Of a stretch of DNA of 40,328 nt, positions 25,249-33,448 are shown piece by piece; position 1 is the stretch's first letter; every line of letters begins with the position of its first letter. Location: the NCBI GenBank assembly GCA_023417775.1, contig JAEZEJ010000152.1:1-40328 (forward strand), in the 5' to 3' direction. Both the position numbers and the translations under genes were made by a program. The DNA is from Actinomycetes bacterium (GTDB lineage: Bacteria; Actinomycetota; Actinomycetes; Propionibacteriales; Nocardioidaceae). The notes below the pieces were generated by a model. That model was not told the origin of the DNA, made no database searches, and saw nothing but the letters and a program-made list of their open reading frames with translations.

Positions 25249-26586
25249 TCACACCGCGCTCTCGATAGCCCGGTAGAAGGTGGGGTACGGGTAGATCATA
25301 TTGCGCAGTGTCGCCAGCGGAACCTCCGCGCGCACGGCGAGGGCGAGCATCGACAGCGTCTCGCCCCCCGTCGGCCCCGCTGAGGTCGCCCCCACTAGTC
25401 GATCGTGCTCGGCGTCGATGACCAGTTTGATGAAGCCGTCGTTGCCGGGTCCGTGGATGAAGCCTCGACTGCTGGCCGGGATCTGCGTCGTCGAGGTCCG
25501 CACATCGATCCCCTGTTCCTTCGCCTGGGCCTCGGTGAGGCCGACAGCGCCGATCTCCGGATCGGTGAAGGTCACCCGGGGCAGGCTGGTGTCGTAGGGT
25601 CCGAGTTCACGCTCCAGCAGCTGATCGCCGACCCGGGCGGCCTGATACATCGACACATGGGTGAACTGTCCGCGGCCGGCGATGTCGCCGATCGCCCACA
25701 GTCCCGGCGCGAGTCGCAGCTCGTCGTCGACCGTCAACATCCTGCCGCTGGTGTCCACACCCAGGTCCTCGAGCCCGAGATCGTGGATGCGGGCACGGCG
25801 CCCGGCGGCCACCAGCAATCGTTCGGCGCGGATCTCGTCCGTGGACAGCCGGACCGTGAAGCCATCGTCCCCGTGCCCGATCCCGTCGATGCTCACGGAT
25901 TCGCGGACGGTGATCCCCTCGCTCTGCAGGACATCGCGCAGCACATCGCTCGACTCCGGCTCCTCGACGGCCAGGAGGCGTTCGGCCGCCTCGATGATCG
26001 TCACGGCCGTGCCGAAACGGGCATAGGCCTGGGCGAGCTCGAGACCGATCGCCCCGCCCCCGATGACGATGAGGCTCGTCGGCGCCTCGGTCGCCGCGAC
26101 GGCCTCGCGATTCGTCCAGTAGGGCGTGGAGTCGAGGCCGGGGATCGGCGGCACCGACGCGGTCGTCCCGGTATTGAGCACGACCCCGCGCTCCGCTGCG
26201 AAGCGCTCTCCCTCGACCTCGACCTCCCGTTCCCCCACCAGCTTTCCGCGGCCCCGGACCAGCCGCACACCCGCCCGTGTCAGCCGGTCGGCGGCGGCCG
26301 AGTCGTCCCAGTCCGAGGTCGCCTCGCGACGAATCCGTTCGGCGACGATGGTGAAATCGGGATGGATCTCGGTGCTGCCGGCGAGCCGGCGGCCCCGTTG
26401 CGTCTCCGCGATGGTCCCGGCCGCGCGGATCATCATCTTGGAGGGTATGCAACCCCAGTACGGACACTCGCCGCCGACGAGCTCGGCTTCGACGGCGACG
26501 ACATCGAGTCCCTCCGTCGCGAGTCGCGTGGCGAGGGACTCGCCCCCAGGGCCGGTGCCGACGATGACGACATCACAGGTGGTCAT
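25249..26586 (-). CDS. Class-I-like pyridine nucleotide-disulfide oxidoreductase with altered C-terminal dyad
   Basis: A 445-residue FAD/NAD(P)H oxidoreductase related to dihydrolipoamide dehydrogenase and mercuric reductase. FAD site GTGPGGESLATRLA at 10-23; redox pair in GGECPYWGCIPSKM with C41 and C46; NAD(P) site VIGGGAIGLELAQAYARFG; second FAD motif LWAIGDIAG; dimerisation domain with VTFTDPEIGAVGLTE. The pair spacing CxxxxC is as in disulfide reductases but the sequence CPYWGC replaces the usual CVNVGC. In the C-terminal motif the expected catalytic HPT reads YPT (Y434 in IYPYPTFYRAIE). So it may not reduce ordinary disulfides. The ATG is 6 nt after GACGAT (26593-26598), a weak -10. Substrate unknown. 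Confidence 0.9.
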   Translation of the reverse strand: MTTCDVVIVGTGPGGESLATRLATEGLDVVAVEAELVGGECPYWGCIPSKMMIRAAGTIAETQRGRRLAGSTEIHPDFTIVAERIRREATSDWDDSAAADRLTRAGVRLVRGRGKLVGEREVEVEGERFAAERGVVLNTGTTASVPPIPGLDSTPYWTNREAVAATEAPTSLIVIGGGAIGLELAQAYARFGTAVTIIEAAERLLAVEEPESSDVLRDVLQSEGITVRESVSIDGIGHGDDGFTVRLSTDEIRAERLLVAAGRRARIHDLGLEDLGVDTSGRMLTVDDELRLAPGLWAIGDIAGRGQFTHVSMYQAARVGDQLLERELGPYDTSLPRVTFTDPEIGAVGLTEAQAKEQGIDVRTSTTQIPASSRGFIHGPGNDGFIKLVIDAEHDRLVGATSAGPTGGETLSMLALAVRAEVPLATLRNMIYPYPTFYRAIESAV

Positions 26587-26631
26587 GGCACCATCGTCCG
26601 CCCGACGGAGCGCGCGCGCTGGGCGAGCGGG

Positions 26632-26913
26632 TCAGGATGCGCCGTCGGCGTCCTTGAGCAGGCCCGCGTACTCGTCGAGTGCCTCGATGAAGGCCGGGAG
26701 CCGGCCGTCCTCGTGGATCTTCAGGATGGCCTCGACCTGATGGCGCGCGAAGGGGCAGATGCCCTCGGCCTGCAGCTCATGCTCGGGCGCGTCGGGATGC
26801 TCGAGGCACACCATGAGTCCGACTCCGGCCGTCAGGTACATCTCACAGCCGAGCTTCTTCATCAGGATGAGACTCATCTCGAAGGCGAGTCGCTGGTGCT
26901 CGCTGTCTCGCAA
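26632..26913 (-). CDS. Small uncharacterised Cys/His-containing protein (93 aa)
   Basis: No family recognised. The reading frame is open further upstream, but the best start is the TTG at 26911-26913 with AAGGAG 8 nt before it, giving 93 residues. An internal ATG (MSLILMKKLG) would give about 81. It holds three cysteines in GCEMYL (C23), MVCLEH (C36) and EGICPFARHQ (C53), with histidines nearby (H39, H45, H58), compatible with a metal or redox site. The C-terminal half is amphipathic helix (VEAILKIHEDGRLPAFIEALDEYAGLL). It lies 45 bp upstream of the disulfide oxidoreductase on the same strand and may be co-transcribed with it. Its upstream region carries a hairpin and a palindrome. Confidence 0.7.
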   Translation of the reverse strand: MRDSEHQRLAFEMSLILMKKLGCEMYLTAGVGLMVCLEHPDAPEHELQAEGICPFARHQVEAILKIHEDGRLPAFIEALDEYAGLLKDADGAS

Positions 26914-26941
26914 CCCGTTCGCTCCTTGATCGCAGGGAAGG

Positions 26942-26963
26942 CCGGGCACACCCTGGTGCCCGG
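26942..26963 (-). promoter_or_regulatory. 8-bp hairpin in the leader of the small Cys/His protein gene
   Basis: CCGGGCAC (26942-26949) pairs with GTGCCCGG (26956-26963) around a 6-nt loop, about 30-50 nt before the TTG start. It could be an RNA structure controlling that gene; there is no T-run. Confidence 0.4.
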
Positions 26964-26980
26964 GCGGCCACGATCTCACA

Positions 26981-26997
26981 CGACATCGACGATGTCG
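26981..26997. promoter_or_regulatory. 17-bp operator-like palindrome between divergent genes
   Basis: CGACATCGACGATGTCG is a perfect 8+1+8 inverted repeat between the small Cys/His protein gene and the RNase H gene. Its size suits a dimeric repressor site. No regulator gene is adjacent. Confidence 0.4.
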
Positions 26998-27048
26998 ACC
27001 GCCGCCTCCGATAGTGAACCACCCGGCGCAAGCAGGGCGTCCGGGCCG

Positions 27049-27054
27049 TAGGCT
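27049..27054 (+). promoter_or_regulatory. Candidate -10 box for the RNase H gene
   Basis: TAGGCT lies 32 nt before the ATG at 27087. The implied leader of about 26 nt contains the AGAAGG ribosome-binding site, so this transcript would have a leader. Confidence 0.45.
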
Positions 27055-27086
27055 CATCCCGCACCGTCGACATCGCGAGAAGGACC

Positions 27087-27698
27087 ATGAGCGGACTCAC
27101 CGAAGACCAGAAGACCCTCCTACTCGAGCGTTTCCGGTCGTTGAGCCTCGGCTCCACGCACCTGTCCGCGGCCCACGCGCGGATGCTGGTGGCCGAGGTC
27201 GACGCGGTCCTCGGGGGGGTCGTCGAGCCCGAGGCGCTCCCGGATACCGCCGTGCCCGAGGGTGTCGTCACCATCGCCTGCGATGGCTCGTGCCTGGTCA
27301 ACCCCGATGGGCCCACCGGCTGGGCCTGGGTGGCCGCCGATGGCCGCAGCGACTCTGGCGGGCTGGCGAACGGCACGAACAATATCGGCGAGCTGCTCGC
27401 GCTGATCAACGCCCTCGAGGCCCATCCGACCTCTCCCTTGCACCTGCAGCTGGACTCGCAGTATGTGCTCAACTCGGCCACCAAATGGATTCCCGGCTGG
27501 AAGCGCAAGGGCTGGAAGACCGCTGCCGGCAAGCCGGTGGCCAATGTCGACCTCATGCAGCGTCTCGATGCGTTGCTGCGGGCCCGGGAAGAAGCCGGTG
27601 TGGCGACCACCTGGGAGTGGGTGCGCGGCCACAACCAGCACGCGCTGAACGAGGAGGCGGACCGGTTGGCCGGCGAGGCGGCCCGACTCGCCCGCTGA
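27087..27698 (+). CDS. Ribonuclease HI family protein with helical N-terminal extension
   Basis: Cuts the RNA strand of RNA-DNA hybrids. The 203 residues carry an N-terminal helical extension of about 55 residues (LTEDQKTLLLERFRSLSL...LVAEVDAVL) before the RNase H fold. The catalytic set is complete: D66 in ACDGSCLVNP, E102 in NNIGELLAL, D123 in LQLDSQYVL, H182 in VRGHNQHALNEEAD and D192. The basic handle KWIPGWKRKGWKTAAG at 133-148 is of the E. coli RnhA type. ATG 27087 has AGAAGG 4 nt upstream. The N-terminal extension is not the usual hybrid-binding domain and its role is unknown. Confidence 0.95.
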   Translation: MSGLTEDQKTLLLERFRSLSLGSTHLSAAHARMLVAEVDAVLGGVVEPEALPDTAVPEGVVTIACDGSCLVNPDGPTGWAWVAADGRSDSGGLANGTNNIGELLALINALEAHPTSPLHLQLDSQYVLNSATKWIPGWKRKGWKTAAGKPVANVDLMQRLDALLRAREEAGVATTWEWVRGHNQHALNEEADRLAGEAARLAR

Positions 27699-27750
27699 GC
27701 CATCCCGCCGGCCGATGTTTGACGAGGGGCCGCAGCGGGTAGATACGGGT

Positions 27751-27903
27751 ATGACGTCACGCAAGAAGGACACCGACGACGCCCAGGTCGCGAACCAGGG
27801 GCCCACGCCTCCCGAAGCGGAGGAGACACCCGACACCGGTGAGGGTCGTCTCGCACCCCAAGCCGGCGGCGACCTGATGGACTCCGGCGAGGACGAGGGG
27901 TAG
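27751..27903 (+). CDS. Small acidic hypothetical protein (50 aa)
   Basis: A 50-residue frame starting MTSRKKDTDDAQVANQGPTP and ending GGDLMDSGEDEG, low-complexity and acidic, with no membrane segment and no recognised family. TTGACG at 27719-27724 and TAGATA at 27740-27745, 15 bp apart, could be its promoter, placing the transcript start close to the ATG. The stop TAG runs into TAGGCG, which may promote the next gene. It may be a real small disordered protein; the composition alone is weak evidence. Confidence 0.5.
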   Translation: MTSRKKDTDDAQVANQGPTPPEAEETPDTGEGRLAPQAGGDLMDSGEDEG

Positions 27904-27912
27904 GCGATCGCC

Positions 27913-28119
27913 GTGCGCCTGCGTCATCCGGGCTGGATCGCCAGCATCGGCCTCGCACTGGCTGCCGCTCTGCTCGGGGTCGTCTGCCTTCTCGTCGTCC
28001 GCTATGGGCCGCTCGACGCGCTCCCGTGGGCCTATGTCGGCCTGGTGCTCGGCGGTTCGGGCGCCCTCGCATCCCTCCTGCTCCTCGTGAAGCACGCCCA
28101 CGATGAGACCGAGGAGTGA
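27913..28119 (+). CDS. Small two-helix membrane protein (68 aa)
   Basis: A 68-residue protein from GTG 27913, beginning MRLRHPGWIASIGLALAAAL. Two hydrophobic helices run about 8-28 and 36-58, followed by the charged tail KHAHDETEE. It looks like the short actinobacterial membrane proteins often annotated as hypothetical; no function can be given. TAGGCG ends 6 nt before the GTG, matching the leaderless spacing except for G in place of the final T, and it shares its first three bases with the stop codon of the upstream small ORF. A strong terminator hairpin follows. Confidence 0.7.
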   Translation: MRLRHPGWIASIGLALAAALLGVVCLLVVRYGPLDALPWAYVGLVLGGSGALASLLLLVKHAHDETEE

Positions 28120-28149
28120 CCGCGGCCGCACTCGTCCGCGTGCCCCCGC

Positions 28150-28195
28150 ACACACGAGAGGGGCCCGATCCGAAGATCGGGCCCCTCTCGCGTGT
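28150..28195. terminator. Strong bidirectional terminator hairpin
   Basis: A 21-bp stem (28150-28170 with 28175-28195) with a single A/C mismatch and a CGAA tetraloop; the core GAGAGGGGCCCGATC is perfect. It lies between the plus-strand small membrane protein gene and the minus-strand tRNA-Leu gene and can end both transcripts. There is no T-run on either side. Confidence 0.88.
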
Positions 28196-28224
28196 CGACA
28201 GGTGTCTCCACCATCCGCCTGCTG

Positions 28225-28310
28225 TGTCCGAGGGGGGACTTGAACCCCCATGCCCGTAACCGGGCACTAGCACCTCAAGCTAGCGCGTCTACCTATTCCG
28301 CCACCCGGAC
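28225..28310 (-). tRNA. tRNA-Leu (anticodon GAG)
   Basis: An 86-nt class II tRNA. Acceptor stem GTCCGGG pairs with CTCGGAC (one G-T), discriminator A at 28225. D arm GGCGGAATAGGTAGACGC, anticodon stem CTAGC/GCTAG around TTGAGGT with anticodon GAG. The long variable arm is TGCCCGGTTACGGGCA and the T arm GGGGGTTCAAGTCCCCC. It reads CUC (and CUU) leucine codons. The 3' CCA is not encoded: the bases after the discriminator are CAG. Confidence 0.97.
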
Positions 28311-28343
28311 GAGGTCCCGAATCGGAACCGTGGTGCGTCGAGA

Positions 28344-28372
28344 ACACTACCAAACGGGTCCAGCGATGCGAA
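28344..28372 (-). promoter_or_regulatory. Promoter of the tRNA-Leu gene
   Basis: On the minus strand TTCGCA (28372-28367) and TAGTGT (28349-28344) are separated by 17 bp. The transcript would start about 27 nt before the mature 5' end at 28310, leaving a leader for RNase P. Confidence 0.5.
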
Positions 28373-28409
28373 CAGGGAGGGGGTGCCCCGGTGGGCTCCC
28401 CTCCCGCCT

Positions 28410-31187
28410 TCAGCGCCCCCGGACCTCCACGTCCACGGCGACCTTCTCGGGACCGAATCCGCCACCGCCCAGATAGTGCACGTCGAGGCTGTGGCTCCCC
28501 GGCCCCACGACGACCGGGAGTATCGGGACGCGCGCCGATCCACCGCTCAGGTAACCGACACCGATCGGCAGCCAACCGGCCTTCACCGTCACGACTCCAC
28601 GGGCATCCTCATGGGCCGAGATGTCGACGACCGGACCCTTCGGCCAGCGCACCGGCTCCGCCCGCGCACTCAGACCCAGCGACGGGTCCTCGGAGACCGA
28701 CATCCCGACCAGCGCCGGATTGTGGTCACTGGCACGATACGGGCTGGTGTCGTACAGCTGCGTCACATTCTGGTTGAAGCGGCTGTACTCCCGAGCGATC
28801 GACTCCTCCGCGTTGACCGTCCAGACATCGGCGCCGGTGACCCGCTCAGCGGCACCCGGTGACGCGAAGACGTGGTCGAGCGACCCCATCCGGCCACCGA
28901 ACTGATAGGTCGGATCGGCGCCGTAGAGGGCGGGCACGTTGACGTACCCGGCGTCCTCGATCACACCGACCGGGTCCTCCTTGCTGTAGGCGTTGAAGTC
29001 GCCGGTCAGGAAGACCAGCTCGGTATCGGCCCGCTGCTGCTCCGACTCCGCGAAACCGATCAGCGAGGTCGCCTGCCGGACACGGGAGGCATTCGAGCTG
29101 CCTTGCCCGTCTCCCTGATCCGCATCCTCACCCGACCCCGAACCCTTGGACTTGAAGTGGTTGACGATGACGAGGAAGTCGTCCCGCTCCGCGGATCCGA
29201 CCGGACGGAACTCCTGCGACAACGGCTCGCGGGCATTGTCGAAGGCGCTGTCCTGCAGGATCACCGAGTCGCCCACGGGCTCCACCTCGGCGGGCCGGTA
29301 GATGAAGGCCGTGCGGATGACGTCCTCGGACTCCGGCAACCGCTCCGGAGACGGCACGAAGGCCCAGCGGTCCTCCCCGGCGTCCTCGTTCAGCGCCTCG
29401 ACGAGAGTCCGCAGCGCGGTGTCCCGGTCCTCGCCGAAGGCCGCCGAGTTCTCGATCTCCTCCAGGGACACGACCCCGGCGTCGAGACGGTTGATCGCGG
29501 CGACGATCTTCGCCTCCTGACGGTCGAAGCTCGGCTGATTGGCGGCCCCGCGCGGGCCGTTGTTGGCACACGAGTCGACCGTGAGGTGATCGCCGGCTCG
29601 GTCGGCGTAGTAGGTGCACTCGCCCTTGCCCGCCGCCGCATACTCCTCGCCGAGCGTCGTGAAGTAGTTGAGCACGTTGAAGGTCGCGATCCGCACGTCG
29701 CCGCCCACCTCGGCCGGGCCCTCGGTGCGGGTCGATCCCTCGATGGCGAGCGGTTCGTCCCCTCCGGCGGTGAGCCGGCTCGTGGGCTGCAGCTTCCAGA
29801 GATCGTTGCGGAAGTCCAGGATCATCGGATCGGTCACCGATGCCCGCGCACCGACCCGCACCTCATTGTCGGCGGCCAGCCACGGGACCGGGATCTCCCG
29901 GTTCGCGCCGTTCAGGAAGTTCACTGTCGACCCGTCGTCGACCGTCACCGCCCGCTCCGCGTTCTCCGTGAGCACCGCCTCGTATTCGGCCGAGCCCGGT
30001 GAGGCGACATCCGTCGGCTGGGCCAACGGGATGTCACCGGAGGCGAGGCCGATCTGACCGTACTGGTGGGTCGTGTAGTTGTCGGTGATCGTGAAGTCAT
30101 TCGTCGGTGCCACGAGCATGCCTTCGAGGGACTCTCGCTCCACCTCCGTGAGCGGGAAGTCGACGACCGCGGGCTTCACGGCCTGCGCCGGCTCCGCGAG
30201 CATCTGCCACCCGCCCTCACGGGGTACGACCTGGGTCAGACCGTAGTACTCGCCGACCCGCCCGGTGACCTCGAGATGGTCGCCGATCTCGGCCTCCGCG
30301 GCCAAGGAGGCCGAATAGACGAAGACCCCGTGCGAGGCATCGTGTCCGTCGAGGTCCATCTCTCCGCCCGTACCCTCCGACTGCACGTAGACGCCGTCGA
30401 GACCGCCTTCGGGATAGGCCGCCGTCACGACACCGCGGGTCCGGACCGTGCGTCCGAGGAGAGGACTCTCGGCACCCGATCCCTGGATCTCCGCGATCTC
30501 GGCCGCCTGCGGTTCCTCCGGCTCGCCGGTGTCACCGTCGCAGGCCTCGCCACAGGCCTCGAGCGTGGGGACCCCCGCAGAGAAGTCGGCCGCATTGTCG
30601 TCGGTATCGGTGTGGGCGTCGTCGCGGGTGAGTGCCGACTCCACTGAATAGCCCTGTGCCTGGCCGCTGCCCTCATAGGTCGAGGATGCGCCGTAGCCGA
30701 GCAGATCGACGAGCGCCGGATCGGCGAGCACCGCATCGCGCTCGCCGCTGAGCGCCCCGCCGGAGCGCGCGAGCGCCAGGGTGCCTCCCGCGCTGCCGGA
30801 GAAGGCGATCCCGCTCGCGACATCGGGCTCCGGATTCTCCGCACCCGCTCCCCCATTGCTGTTCCCGCCGACCAGCAGCTGTCCACCGGCGGGGATGGTG
30901 TGGTCGCCGAGGTCGACGACGCCGCTGAACCTCCCCGTGCTCGTGGCCGATCGGTACTGCACCGACCACCCGCGGACACTGATCGCCTCGTCCGTCGGGT
31001 TGGCGATCTGGACGTACTTGCCCCGGTAGGCGGCACCGGAGCTGCCCCCGTTCAGATAGGCCTCCGTGATGACGAGGCCGTCCCCATCGGGTGCCGCCGT
31101 GCTCGCCGCCGGAGCCCCGAGAAGTCCGGCGGCGAGGGTCATGCTGCCGATGAGTCCCCCGAGGACGTGGCCGCGGACCCGGCTCAT
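28410..31187 (-). CDS. Secreted ExeM/NucH-type extracellular endonuclease with lamin-tail and Ig-like domains
   Basis: A 925-residue exported nuclease predicted to degrade extracellular DNA or RNA. Order: signal peptide about 1-32 (LGGLIGSMTLAAGLLG, then APAASTAAP); lamin-tail domain about 35-155 (LVITEAYLNGGSSGAAYRG...WSVQYRS); an OB-type NucH region about 230-400 (LLGRTVRTRGVVTAAYPEGG, VTGRVGEYYGLTQV). The endonuclease/exonuclease/phosphatase domain is about 495-825 (VRIATFNVLNYFTT, SLEEIENSAAF, LTGDFNAYSKEDP, ASDHNPALVG). The last ~90 residues form a C-terminal Ig-like (Big_3_5-type) domain. That domain is also found on the neighbouring 5'-nucleotidase. The ATG overlaps the nucleotidase stop by 4 nt (31184-31187), so the two are coupled. 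No LPXTG anchor is seen. Confidence 0.93.
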   Translation of the reverse strand: MSRVRGHVLGGLIGSMTLAAGLLGAPAASTAAPDGDGLVITEAYLNGGSSGAAYRGKYVQIANPTDEAISVRGWSVQYRSATSTGRFSGVVDLGDHTIPAGGQLLVGGNSNGGAGAENPEPDVASGIAFSGSAGGTLALARSGGALSGERDAVLADPALVDLLGYGASSTYEGSGQAQGYSVESALTRDDAHTDTDDNAADFSAGVPTLEACGEACDGDTGEPEEPQAAEIAEIQGSGAESPLLGRTVRTRGVVTAAYPEGGLDGVYVQSEGTGGEMDLDGHDASHGVFVYSASLAAEAEIGDHLEVTGRVGEYYGLTQVVPREGGWQMLAEPAQAVKPAVVDFPLTEVERESLEGMLVAPTNDFTITDNYTTHQYGQIGLASGDIPLAQPTDVASPGSAEYEAVLTENAERAVTVDDGSTVNFLNGANREIPVPWLAADNEVRVGARASVTDPMILDFRNDLWKLQPTSRLTAGGDEPLAIEGSTRTEGPAEVGGDVRIATFNVLNYFTTLGEEYAAAGKGECTYYADRAGDHLTVDSCANNGPRGAANQPSFDRQEAKIVAAINRLDAGVVSLEEIENSAAFGEDRDTALRTLVEALNEDAGEDRWAFVPSPERLPESEDVIRTAFIYRPAEVEPVGDSVILQDSAFDNAREPLSQEFRPVGSAERDDFLVIVNHFKSKGSGSGEDADQGDGQGSSNASRVRQATSLIGFAESEQQRADTELVFLTGDFNAYSKEDPVGVIEDAGYVNVPALYGADPTYQFGGRMGSLDHVFASPGAAERVTGADVWTVNAEESIAREYSRFNQNVTQLYDTSPYRASDHNPALVGMSVSEDPSLGLSARAEPVRWPKGPVVDISAHEDARGVVTVKAGWLPIGVGYLSGGSARVPILPVVVGPGSHSLDVHYLGGGGFGPEKVAVDVEVRGR

Positions 31188-33406
31188 CGCCGGACCTCGA
31201 CCGTCACCGGCACCGAGCTGCGTTCGTACTGACGGTCGCCCCAGTGCGTCACCGTCAGCTCGTGCTCACCCGGCCCCAACGCGAAGGGCAGGGTGTACAC
31301 CGTCGCCGAACCGCCGCTCAGGAAGCCGACGCCGACCGGGAACCCCTTCGAGGTCACCGTCACCACACCCGTCGCGTCCGGGCGCGCGGTGACATCGATG
31401 CGGGCGGGCAGCGGGTGGCGGACCGGAGCCGCCTCGGCCTGCAGACCGGCGCCGGGGACCTCCGGCGGGTTCACGGTGAACGGCGGGGTGGCCACGGCCG
31501 TGCCGGACGGCTCGGCCACCATCCGCAGCCGCACCTGTCCGGAAAGCTCGGCGGGCAGGTCGACGGAGACCTCGGCCGACCCCTCGCTCACGGGCACCGT
31601 GCCGAGATCGACGGTCTCACCGTCCTGGGCGACCGCCTCGACCTGGACCTGCGTATTGGCCGGCGCTCCGCGCGAGGTGAGATCGAGTGCTGGAAGGGCG
31701 AGGGTCAGCGCGTCACCGGCGGTGTACTCCTCGGCGAGCCCCCGGACCTCGACCGAGCGGCGGGCGAAGTCGGGCGAGACCGGCGAGGAGGACTCCAGAT
31801 ACTCGATCCAGGCCTCGTAGTCGACCAGCCCGGTGTCGGTATTGGTGCCCTCGGTGAAGGCTCGGAAGTTGTCGCCGCCCTGGGCCAGGAAGGAGAAGGT
31901 GGCGACCCGGTAGCTCGCGGCGGGGTCCACCGGCTCGCCGTCGATGGTGATCCCGGTGATCCGATCGCCCTCGGGGCGCGTCGAGTCAAAGCTGTACGAG
32001 ACATTCTCGGAGACACCGAGCTGAAGATAGGTGCGGCTCGGCACGTTCCCGTCCGCGTCGCGCTGCCACTGCTGCTCGAAGATGGTCTTCAGCGTCTCAC
32101 CGGTCACCTCGACCGAGCTGACATTGTTGACGAAGGGCAGGACCGCGTTGGCCTCGGCATAGGTGATCTCACCCGGCTGCTCGGCTCCCGACGGCGCATA
32201 CAGCAGGTCCGCACGCAGGCCACCGGGGTTGACGATGCCGAGATCGGCACCCGCCTGGGTGTCGGAGACCTTCGCCAGCAGAGAGTCCGCCACGAGCCCG
32301 CCGAGCGTCGACTCGGCCCCGCGATCCTCGCTGCTGCCGCTGAAGGCCCGGGTGATGTCGGCGGTCTGCGATCCCTTGACCTCGCGCCCGATCTCGTCGG
32401 CGACCTCCAGCGCCGCGGCGACGATCGACTGCACCTCCGCCACACGAGGGAAACGATCGACGAGCTCCGCATCCTCGGTCTCGGTGCGGGGCACATTGCG
32501 TGCGGTGTGCGACACGATCTCCCCGGACTCGGTGTCGACGGTGAGGCCGACCTGGCCGATGTTGTCGCCGTAACTGCCGGTCTGCACGATCGGTCGGGTG
32601 CGGTCGGGAGCACCGGGCACCGGGGCATCCCAGGCGTACTCCTGGTGAGTGTGGCCCATGAAGATCGCATCCACCGAGCCCGAGACACCCTCGGCGATGT
32701 CGCGGAAGGTCGAGCTGGACGCCACGGCCTCCTCATAGCTGACGCTGCCGTCCGGCGCTCCCTCGTGGATCTGCGCCACGATCACATCCGGCGGAGTCTC
32801 GCCGGCCTCGAGCTCCTCGACGGTCTCGTTGACCGAGTCCGTCACGTCCGCGAACTCCAGGCCCTCGACGCCTCCGGGGCTGACGAGCGCGGGAGTCTCC
32901 TCGCTCACCGCCCCCACGACGGCGATCTCCAGACCGGCGACCTCGAAGGTCTCGTAGGCGGGCAGCACGGGCTCCCCGTCCGGGCCGAGCACATTGGCGG
33001 CGAGATAGGGGAAGTCTGCCGCGTCCCCGACCCGCCCGGTGAGATCCTCGACGCCCTTGTCGAACTCGTGGTTGCCCACCGAGCTCGCGGCGATGCCGAG
33101 GGCATTCAGCACGTCGAGCGTCGGGACATCCTCGGAGACCGCCGAGGCGAACAGCGAGGCGCCGATATTGTCGCCATTGGACAGCACGAGGGTGTTGTCC
33201 TCGCCGCCCTCAGCCCGCAGCTCCTCGACGGTTCCCGCGAATTTCACGGTGTTGTCGTCGATGCGGCCGTGGAAGTCGTTGAAGCTGAGCAGATTGAGTG
33301 CGACCTCGTCGGCCTGGGCCGGTGCCGCCGCCAGCGTGGTCAACGTGCCGGTGGCCAGCAGTGATCCCAGCGCCGCTCCTGCGAGACGGCACGATGCGCG
33401 TGTCAT
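31184..33406 (-). CDS. Secreted bifunctional metallophosphatase/5'-nucleotidase (UshA-like)
   Basis: A 740-residue exported enzyme releasing phosphate from nucleotides outside the cell. Signal peptide 1-32 ending APAQA before DEVALN. The calcineurin-like domain has SFNDFHGR at 41-48 (D44, H46), LSNGDNIG at 75-82 with D79, GNHEFD at 111-116, and MGHTHQEY with H252/H254. The C-terminal nucleotidase domain is about 335-565 (NPGGLRADLLY, FVNNVSSVEVTGETLKTIFEQQW, SFLAQGGDNFRAF). About 570-650 is an Ala/Val-rich linker and 650-740 an Ig-like domain like that of the downstream nuclease. Start ATG 33404-33406 has GGGGGA 7 nt upstream. A PHO-box-like repeat overlapping a TTGACA -35 lies 50-70 bp before the start. 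Confidence 0.95.
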   Translation of the reverse strand: MTRASCRLAGAALGSLLATGTLTTLAAAPAQADEVALNLLSFNDFHGRIDDNTVKFAGTVEELRAEGGEDNTLVLSNGDNIGASLFASAVSEDVPTLDVLNALGIAASSVGNHEFDKGVEDLTGRVGDAADFPYLAANVLGPDGEPVLPAYETFEVAGLEIAVVGAVSEETPALVSPGGVEGLEFADVTDSVNETVEELEAGETPPDVIVAQIHEGAPDGSVSYEEAVASSSTFRDIAEGVSGSVDAIFMGHTHQEYAWDAPVPGAPDRTRPIVQTGSYGDNIGQVGLTVDTESGEIVSHTARNVPRTETEDAELVDRFPRVAEVQSIVAAALEVADEIGREVKGSQTADITRAFSGSSEDRGAESTLGGLVADSLLAKVSDTQAGADLGIVNPGGLRADLLYAPSGAEQPGEITYAEANAVLPFVNNVSSVEVTGETLKTIFEQQWQRDADGNVPSRTYLQLGVSENVSYSFDSTRPEGDRITGITIDGEPVDPAASYRVATFSFLAQGGDNFRAFTEGTNTDTGLVDYEAWIEYLESSSPVSPDFARRSVEVRGLAEEYTAGDALTLALPALDLTSRGAPANTQVQVEAVAQDGETVDLGTVPVSEGSAEVSVDLPAELSGQVRLRMVAEPSGTAVATPPFTVNPPEVPGAGLQAEAAPVRHPLPARIDVTARPDATGVVTVTSKGFPVGVGFLSGGSATVYTLPFALGPGEHELTVTHWGDRQYERSSVPVTVEVRR

Positions 33407-33448
33407 CGATATTCCCCCGATATGTGTCTGGATCGTCCAGTCCCGACA

